Source: Spisula solida (taxonomy: Eukaryota; Mollusca; Bivalvia; Venerida; Mactridae). Taken from it: 64,000 bases of DNA. The notes beneath the pieces were generated by a model. The model saw only the letters and a list, made by a program, of their open reading frames with translations, did no database searches and was not told where the DNA came from. Of the stretch, positions 62,401 to 64,000 are shown one piece after another (position 1 is the stretch's first letter; each line of letters begins with the position of its first letter). A program made the position numbers and the translations under genes. The stretch spans positions 5,158,501-5,222,500 of the forward strand of contig OX365944.1 of the NCBI GenBank assembly GCA_947247005.1, given 5' to 3'.

Positions 62401-62624
62401 ATCTGAATGCGTTATTTTTCAATTAGATGAAGGCGTGTTTAACTCTATGGGTACTGGGGACACTTTTCTAGTACATTTTGTACATGTATTTAAACTAAGT
62501 AACTTAAAAGATAATTAACTTACAGATTTCCTTTGGAATCAAGACATTTCGATCCTTTCTTTCCTTGAACAATACTGAACACTAATGTAGCCGCCAATAC
62601 CGTTACGATGCCTTTGAAATCCAT
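35338..62624 (-). CDS. Secreted protein with six tandem six-cysteine modules, 14 exons, unknown family
   Basis: Exons in transcript order: 62524-62624, 55040-55137, 53115-53142, 51818-51909, 49652-49676, 48150-48253, 47159-47180, 45899-45990, 45079-45103, 42778-42890, 41544-41568, 39685-39791, 38928-39067, 35338-35409. All introns are GT-AG, phases agree throughout and the total is 1044 nt (347 residues plus stop). Residues 1-21 are a signal peptide ('VLAATLVFSIVQG'), so the product is probably secreted. Six modules follow with pattern C-x7-9-C-x5-C-x7-14-C-x7-9-C-x-C. Typical text is 'GCDNGLVCM', a charged loop, then 'NKKCSC'. Modules 2-6 are each a micro-exon plus a longer exon, in phases 1-2-1. 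The C-terminus (residues 278-347) is a diverged cysteine-rich region ending 'AGKK'. No transmembrane segment or catalytic motif was seen. The fold is probably small, disulfide-stabilised domains, loosely like EB or Dickkopf modules, but I assign no family. Confidence 0.85.
35484..35579 (+). repeat. Five-copy 18-19-bp tandem repeat
   Basis: Units of 'aaaaagtgtcatcagccct', nearly identical. They lie 75 bases inside the last intron of the cysteine-rich gene, beside a family C fragment. Confidence 0.92.
35590..35850 (+). repeat. Family C fragment
   Basis: Contains 'gacacttaaggtcacaaatt', 'ggccttatctttatgaaac' and 'gtcaagttcgatatttggtc', as in the long copy at 27716-29350. Confidence 0.65.
36005..36256 (+). 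mobile_element. Family B element
   Basis: Both termini are present ('tcccctactggtttttgac' and 'caaaccggtaggggactt'), with an internal CCGT tract and 'gttgctatggcaacag'. It is nearly the same length as the copy at 16760-17005. Confidence 0.75.
36309..36646. mobile_element. MITE with 35-bp inverted termini
   Basis: 'tttcattgcaaatcttgctc' at the left and 'gagcaagatttgcaatgaaa' at the right are exact complements, extended by GTTCACAAAC/GTTTGTGAAC. The spacer is about 270 bases and non-coding. Confidence 0.75.
37480..37700 (+). repeat. 39-bp tandem repeat inside the LINE relic
   Basis: About six units of 'ataaacaatgagaaaacag' plus 'aagtgataaggctctg'. The translated unit is LWINNEKTEVIRL-like, which is the LINE motif 'L.IN..KTEVMR' after the catalytic palm. 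Since 39 is a multiple of 3, expansion preserved the frame, giving a 154-residue antisense and a 69-residue sense ORF. Confidence 0.92.
37890..37990. repeat. Imperfect hairpin
   Basis: 'attaaatcactcgtgttatg' and 'gcactcgtgatttaattact' face each other, flanked by 'cggatgcgta' / 'gggcatccga'. Probably a foldback repeat inserted in the LINE relic. Confidence 0.55.
38468..38600. mobile_element. MITE, GGGTGGTATTCAATAT family, complete copy
   Basis: Left terminus 'ggggtggtattcaatattca', right terminus 'caatattgcataccacccct'. The same interior as 8243-8387. It interrupts the 3' end of the LINE relic, so it inserted later. Confidence 0.85.
38928..39067 (-). CDS. Cysteine-rich gene exon 13
   Basis: Residues 278-324. 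Starts 'GCQRGQNGVPYGILSS' and contains the cluster 'FLCKLCKCRADPMS'. It begins in phase 1 like a micro-exon but runs 140 nt, and ends in phase 0 at TAC|GTAAGT. It looks like a micro-exon fused with a degenerate module. Confidence 0.82.
39685..39791 (-). CDS. Cysteine-rich gene exon 12 (module 6, long part)
   Basis: Residues 242-277, 'GCDHGLICLQKKNGKLASGN' then 'CTNPSDPDCACVSG'. The loop between cysteines 3 and 4 is 14 residues, the longest of the six modules. Phase 2 in, phase 1 out. Confidence 0.88.
39825..40075. mobile_element. MITE-like repeat, 'ataaaatcac...gtgatttta' type
   Basis: 'tcctataaaatcacatattt' and 'aaaaatcatgattttatgag' form imperfect inverted ends. Interior 'aaatttcgtggattttgata' resembles the repeat at 32280-32505. 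Confidence 0.45.
40144..40500 (+). other. Unexplained 118-codon open frame without ATG start
   Basis: A basic, protein-like frame ('YKKRFEKRIAKLTKIKPYIK', 'FNHEKLFGIYEHRMVYF') runs to TGA and directly into a 25-bp tandem array. Beyond it, about 40846, another frame reads 'RNYKTHTVSDEGRAFDFSRP', and an AATAAA occurs near 41383. The whole could be a dead retrocopy or a transposon relic on the strand opposite the host gene. I do not recognise the protein. Confidence 0.25.
40499..40625 (+). repeat. Five-copy 25-bp tandem repeat
   Basis: Units of 'ccgtggtacagttagctgct' plus 'tgtga', almost identical. The array begins at the stop codon of the unexplained frame. Confidence 0.95.
41544..41568 (-). 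CDS. Cysteine-rich gene exon 11 (micro-exon, 25 nt)
   Basis: Encodes G-CLKSQGS-S, the first cysteine of module 6. Acceptor CTTTTCAG, donor ATC|GTAAGT. Phase 1 in, phase 2 out, as for the other micro-exons. Confidence 0.85.
42110..42680 (+). repeat. Family C copy
   Basis: Repeated 'atgaaacttggtcataatg', 'aaatctaggtcaagtt' and 'tagtcactagaggt' phrases, closing 'gcgacctatggcccttgg' then 'gccctcttgtttcg', as at the end of the 27716-29350 copy. Confidence 0.75.
42778..42890 (-). CDS. Cysteine-rich gene exon 10 (module 5, long part)
   Basis: Residues 196-233, 'GCDYGKECMKENFDVCGPAD' then 'YSNKACSCRIQGASGPSG'. Its linker after the last cysteine is the longest of the modules and Gly/Ser-rich. Phase 2 in, phase 1 out at CAG|GTAGGG. 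Confidence 0.88.
43850..44985 (+). repeat. Diverged minisatellite, about 33-38 bp period
   Basis: 'gtgagagtttttgtcctagc' followed by 'ccaaaacagc' recurs about 20 times with drift in length and sequence. A SINE at 44160-44510 has inserted into it. Confidence 0.85.
44160..44510 (-). mobile_element. SINE of about 330 bp, copy 2
   Basis: On the minus strand the head reads 'ggtggcctagaggtagggtg' and 'cccgggttcaacccccgtct', good A- and B-box matches. The body is shared with 26600-26935. The antisense 131-residue frame is a by-product. Confidence 0.78.
45079..45103 (-). CDS. Cysteine-rich gene exon 9 (micro-exon, 25 nt)
   Basis: Encodes G-CMTSRNT-P, opening module 5. Acceptor CATTTCAG, donor CCC|GTAAGT. 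Confidence 0.85.
45522..45572. repeat. Near-perfect palindrome with 24-bp arms
   Basis: 'ccagttcgtgtaatatcacg' and 'atgatattacacgaacggg' pair with about two mismatches around a GTGACACTGTCAC centre. It lies in the intron before micro-exon 9. Confidence 0.8.
45899..45990 (-). CDS. Cysteine-rich gene exon 8 (module 4, long part)
   Basis: Residues 157-187, 'GCGTGQVCLDNKANECSSNK' then 'YSSKACFCVAG'. Asp after the second cysteine is replaced by Gly. Acceptor TTTCAG; donor CAG|GTTAAT, a weaker donor than its neighbours. Confidence 0.88.
47159..47180 (-). CDS. Cysteine-rich gene exon 7 (micro-exon, 22 nt)
   Basis: Encodes G-CNRNLD-T. The shortest exon in the gene, one codon less than the usual 25 nt. 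Acceptor GTTTTCAG, donor TAC|GTAAGT. Confidence 0.83.
47552..48025. mobile_element. Foldback MITE family E, copy 1
   Basis: Left 'agccataccatgtgactcta' and right 'gtcagagtccatggtatcgc' are imperfect complements, continued by 'gctacaaat' / 'atttgtagc'. The left arm contains a 29-G homopolymer. Related copies are at 48535-48915 and 56344-56605. Confidence 0.78.
47674..47702 (+). repeat. Run of 29 consecutive G
   Basis: An uninterrupted G homopolymer, within MITE copy 1. It could form G-quadruplex structures and its true length may be misassembled. Confidence 0.9.
48150..48253 (-). CDS. Cysteine-rich gene exon 6 (module 3, long part)
   Basis: Residues 115-149, 'GCDDGHVCMKRNKKGTFQTC' then 'KQSQFKNKKCACYPG'. 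Strongly basic, with 11 residues between cysteines 3 and 4. Phase 2 in, phase 1 out at CAG|GTACAT. Confidence 0.88.
48535..48915. mobile_element. Foldback MITE family E, copy 2
   Basis: Left 'gcaataccacgtgactttaa' and right 'caactttacgtggttttgca' are about 57-bp imperfect inverted repeats, including 'gctacaaatccaagacgaaa' / 'ttgccttggatttgtagcc'. This is the best preserved copy. Confidence 0.85.
48990..49450 (+). pseudogene. 3' fragment of a second LINE type
   Basis: 'LDCCCSIWANTDKKSIDEIF', then after a frameshift 'FQKRAARIILGVKYFDTSSE' and 'VLFNKLQWIKFYKRVEYKKI', then 'YSGPKIWNDIPK'. These match the conserved C-terminal end of Jockey/CR1-like reverse transcriptase proteins. A CTTG microsatellite at the end is a typical LINE 3' tail. 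5'-truncated, several frameshifts. Confidence 0.85.
49652..49676 (-). CDS. Cysteine-rich gene exon 5 (micro-exon, 25 nt)
   Basis: Encodes G-CWASHFV-P, opening module 3. Acceptor CTTTTTAG, donor GCC|GTAAGT. Confidence 0.85.
51326..51552. mobile_element. Foldback MITE with about 45-bp inner arms
   Basis: Inner arms at 51371-51415 and 51463-51507 ('aacataggcgtatgctttca' and its complement) are almost perfect. Outer arms 'ttgggagacttctttat' / 'ataaagaagtctcccaa' extend the pairing. Confidence 0.85.
51818..51909 (-). CDS. Cysteine-rich gene exon 4 (module 2, long part)
   Basis: Residues 76-106, 'GCDNGLVCMKGKDDPCSEHD' then 'YTNKKCSCAAG'. It is closest to the module consensus. Acceptor CTCTTCAG, donor CAG|GTAAAC. 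Confidence 0.9.
53115..53142 (-). CDS. Cysteine-rich gene exon 3 (micro-exon, 28 nt)
   Basis: Encodes G-CRLNNFHS-P, opening module 2. Acceptor TTTTTCAG, donor GCC|GTAAGT. Confidence 0.85.
53250..53445. repeat. Imperfect foldback repeat
   Basis: 'ccgaatctcccgaa' with 'gctaaatctcatct' on the left and 'gatgagatttctac' with 'ttcgggagatcgg' on the right are complementary, with a spacer of about 110 bases. Confidence 0.6.
54034..54839. mobile_element. Putative 0.8-kb non-autonomous DNA transposon
   Basis: Ends 'ttaaagtgatattccggg' and 'gctgaactttcactttaa' share a short inverted TTAAAGTGA terminus. Internally, 'agagatactctctat', 'gacgtcacac' and 'gtgtgacgtagta' mirror one another. Non-coding. Confidence 0.55.
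55040..55137 (-). CDS. Cysteine-rich gene exon 2 (module 1, long part)
   Basis: Residues 34-66, 'LKCAYPLFCIDKKRNLCYPP' then 'LYEGKGCKCKKPIG'. The G-C-D motif is replaced by K-C-A, so this is the most diverged full module. Phase 2 in, phase 1 out at TAG|GTAAGT. Confidence 0.87.
55832..55923 (-). promoter_or_regulatory. Possible internal promoter and alternative first exon
   Basis: On the gene's strand, TATATAT (55917-55923) overlaps a full CRE, TGACGTCA (55910-55917). A TCAGTC initiator-like motif follows about 32 bases from the TATA start. Next come ATG codons in frame with 'MKRPVFSFL' and a strong donor CTTG|GTAAGT at 55832. The phase-1 end fits micro-exon 3 but not exon 2, so a transcript from here would skip module 1 and lack a signal peptide. 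Sequence motifs only. Confidence 0.3.
56344..56605. mobile_element. Foldback MITE family E, truncated copy 3
   Basis: 'gtagcaataccacgttgctt', 'ttcttcatcgatttctataa' and 'acagtttcacaagataatgg' match copies 1 and 2, but the right terminus is missing. Confidence 0.65.
57350..57690 (+). repeat. Dispersed repeat with twin half-units
   Basis: 'caaacttcaacttgaccttt', 'gacctccaa' and 'gccaaatataagcaagaatg' each occur twice about 150 bases apart, followed by a CGCACGTA-rich stretch. Resembles common molluscan intronic repeats. Confidence 0.55.
57930..58045 (+). promoter_or_regulatory. CpG- and CRE-rich block with a splice donor
   Basis: Within about 90 bases there are several GACGTC/CGTCAC motifs, including TTGACGTCACG, then CAG|GTAAGT on the plus strand near 58031. 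It could be a promoter with a non-coding first exon, or part of a repeat: a tRNA-like minus-strand B box, 'gagtttgatcccc', precedes it. Confidence 0.25.
59549..60247 (+). mobile_element. Composite A+B element, plus copy
   Basis: Starts 'gtaagtcccctgtcggtttt' and ends 'gacttaatataatctttttg'. It sits within copy 1 of the tandem duplication, while copy 2 lacks it, giving an empty-site comparison for the insertion. Confidence 0.82.
60306..60337. repeat. Perfect 32-bp palindrome
   Basis: AATTCTATAGGGTATT followed immediately by its exact complement, without a loop. The corresponding site in the second tandem copy (about 61130-61190) is decayed. Confidence 0.85.
61913..62034. repeat. Foldback repeat with about 58-bp arms
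   Basis: 'caggtaacagtattattgac' and 'attaataatacagttacctg' with inner 'ttttataaaatttatg' / 'ataaattttataaaa' pair along nearly the whole length. Confidence 0.8.
62034..62272. mobile_element. MITE with GGGTACTGTTTTATCAAA termini
   Basis: 'gggtactgttttatcaaagc' and 'gatttgataaaacagtaccc' are complementary, continued by 'acttacg...cgtaaacttacg'-type matching for about 55 bases. It abuts the preceding foldback repeat and lies 250 bases from the exon 1 donor. Confidence 0.85.
62524..62624 (-). CDS. Cysteine-rich gene exon 1 (signal peptide)
   Basis: Residues 1-33 plus two bases, 'MDFKGIVTVLAATLVFSIVQ' then 'GKKGSKCLDSKGN'. The hydrophobic core and small residues before KKG suggest cleavage near residue 21. 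Carries the first cysteine of module 1. Donor CT|GTAAGT. No in-frame upstream ATG was noted. Confidence 0.88.
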
Positions 62625-64000
62625 AACTATAATGAACAATATTGACGATATTTGTTGTTACTAGCATATGGTATGTGGATTAGCATAAAAGCGAAGCCAT
62701 AAGTAATAAAATCCACCCATTTGCCACAGATGGTTTGGTCATGAAAAGATAGGCTGTTGGCCAGCAGTGAAATTTGGCGTCACTTTTGGCAATTAAATTG
62801 GCTGTTAGCGTATTATAATAAGTAGATGCCTAAACTCCCGTTAATGTTTCGTTTATTTTTTCCACAAGCAACGTACTTTTAGCTATATGTCACAAGCGGC
62901 ATCTAAAGTACATGTCATATTCACAAAAAGCCGTGTGGCTGATTTTTGTCTTATACCGTCCATAGGTTTGAATCAACCAATCAAACGCATCGTTGTATTA
63001 CAATCACGTGTTGTGATGACACAAACACGATGCCCGCATCGTTGATTGGAAAATACAAGTTAACTATGCATATAAGTACATGAACGATAATGCAGCAGCT
63101 GTTCACACATTATTACATCAAAAAGGAGTGATACAAATAGAGTATATAATCTTAGGAGAACATGTTAATCTACTGATGACGTCATATAAAGAAAACAAAG
63201 GAATATTCTTAACCGATTTGTTCTGTTCAGATATCTACCACAGTTAGTTACATTAGATACTACTTTTTATTTGACCAAGGTCATGTTAAGTAATGATGGG
63301 GGGGTGTGGGGGCGTTGACTAGAATAGAATAGAATATAGTTTATTTTCCAAATTCTGGACCCTCTCGGGTATACAATTTTGATATTTTACATTAAAGACA
63401 ATCCAAAGTTTAAAAAAAACTATTCAAAGTAAAAGAGAAAACATATAAACAAACATGTGAATGTGACCAAATTATACATACATGTACGTAGTGACATCAT
63501 CCAATGTTTAGTTTTTAGTTTCTTATTTGTTTCATCATGTATATCAACCAATCTGTTGCTCTGTCTGTACATCTGCCTGTTTGTTTTAGATCTGTTTTCA
63601 TGTGTTTGATTGCCTTTTTAATCACTACCTTTCACCACGCATGTTAATTAAATGTATATGACACTCTATATTAACGTAAATATGCTGCCGCATACATATA
63701 TCGATCGGCCGATAAACAATGTTACCGCGTTAAGCGTAAAACGCACTAGTCAAATTCTACCCTGCTTTATGTAATCAACTCGCAAATGCTTTTAAAAAAT
63801 AAGTTTTTACATTTTATAAAACCTTACAGTATAAGCTTTTAAAACAAGCTTTAATGAACAAAATCGATCGAAAATTAGATTAATGTTTGATGATTTTCGA
63901 TCGTTGATTGAATTTTTATTTGGTAAAAAACGGGATATTTTAAACTTACTTTTACGCGGAACGGAATCTTACTCGTCGCCGTGGATTTAATAACTAGGGT
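62625..64000. other. Upstream flank of the cysteine-rich gene
   Basis: On the gene's strand, 'ttttatgctaatcc' lies about 60-75 bases before the ATG. It could serve as a weak TATA/octamer-like core element. Near 63330-63380, 'gaatagaatagaatatagtt' is a short pentanucleotide microsatellite beside text resembling a retroelement tail. No exon was seen. Confidence 0.35.

Noticed and set aside
35338..62624. Assignment of the cysteine-rich protein to a toxin, EB-module or Dickkopf family
   Set aside because: Cysteine spacing resembles these only loosely and no diagnostic residues beyond the cysteines are shared. Left unassigned.

Overview
This window is nuclear DNA from an animal with large, repeat-filled introns, most likely a bivalve mollusc. 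The clues are AT-rich sequence, GT-AG introns, and many short interspersed repeats of a type I associate with bivalve genomes: 'ccgtccgtccgtcc' stretches, a 'TACCGGTTT' inverted-repeat family and an 'aggtcacaa...gggccctcttgt' family. I cannot name the species. There are no bacterial-style operons, CRISPR arrays or intact tRNA/rRNA genes.

Layout. 1-11,200 is repeat-rich and has no recognisable host gene. It holds a palindromic minisatellite (2.8-3.1 kb), a composite repeat (3.86-4.6 kb), a possible mariner-like element (5.26-7.59 kb), MITEs, a tRNA-derived SINE and a broken LINE reverse transcriptase (8.5-10.5 kb). 11,255-32,795 (+) is a complete 17-exon gene for nucleolar protein 11 (NOL11), a factor for rRNA transcription and processing; one exon (22,634-22,673) is tentative. 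33,091-35,222 is a repeat-filled gap between convergent genes. 35,338-62,624 (-) is a complete 14-exon gene for a secreted protein of about 347 residues. It has a signal peptide, six tandem six-cysteine modules and a diverged cysteine-rich C-terminus; I do not recognise the family. 62,625-64,000 is its upstream flank.

Most striking observations. (1) In the cysteine-rich gene each module from the second onward is split by a phase-2 intron into a 22-28 nt micro-exon and a 92-113 nt exon. Phase-1 introns separate the modules, so every exon pair is a symmetric cassette. (2) In NOL11, two tandem arrays (77 bp x 9 and 50 bp x about 10) are copies of a 3' splice site plus the start of the following exon (exons 11 and 15). 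The upstream copies are decoy acceptors whose use would add premature stops. (3) The second array is split by a 6.7 kb transposon with TA target duplications, pogo/Tigger-like termini and long inverted arms.

The two genes are not functionally linked as far as the sequence shows; they are neighbours pointing toward each other. All exon calls come from reading frame, splice-site phase and protein similarity recognised by eye, with no alignment run.
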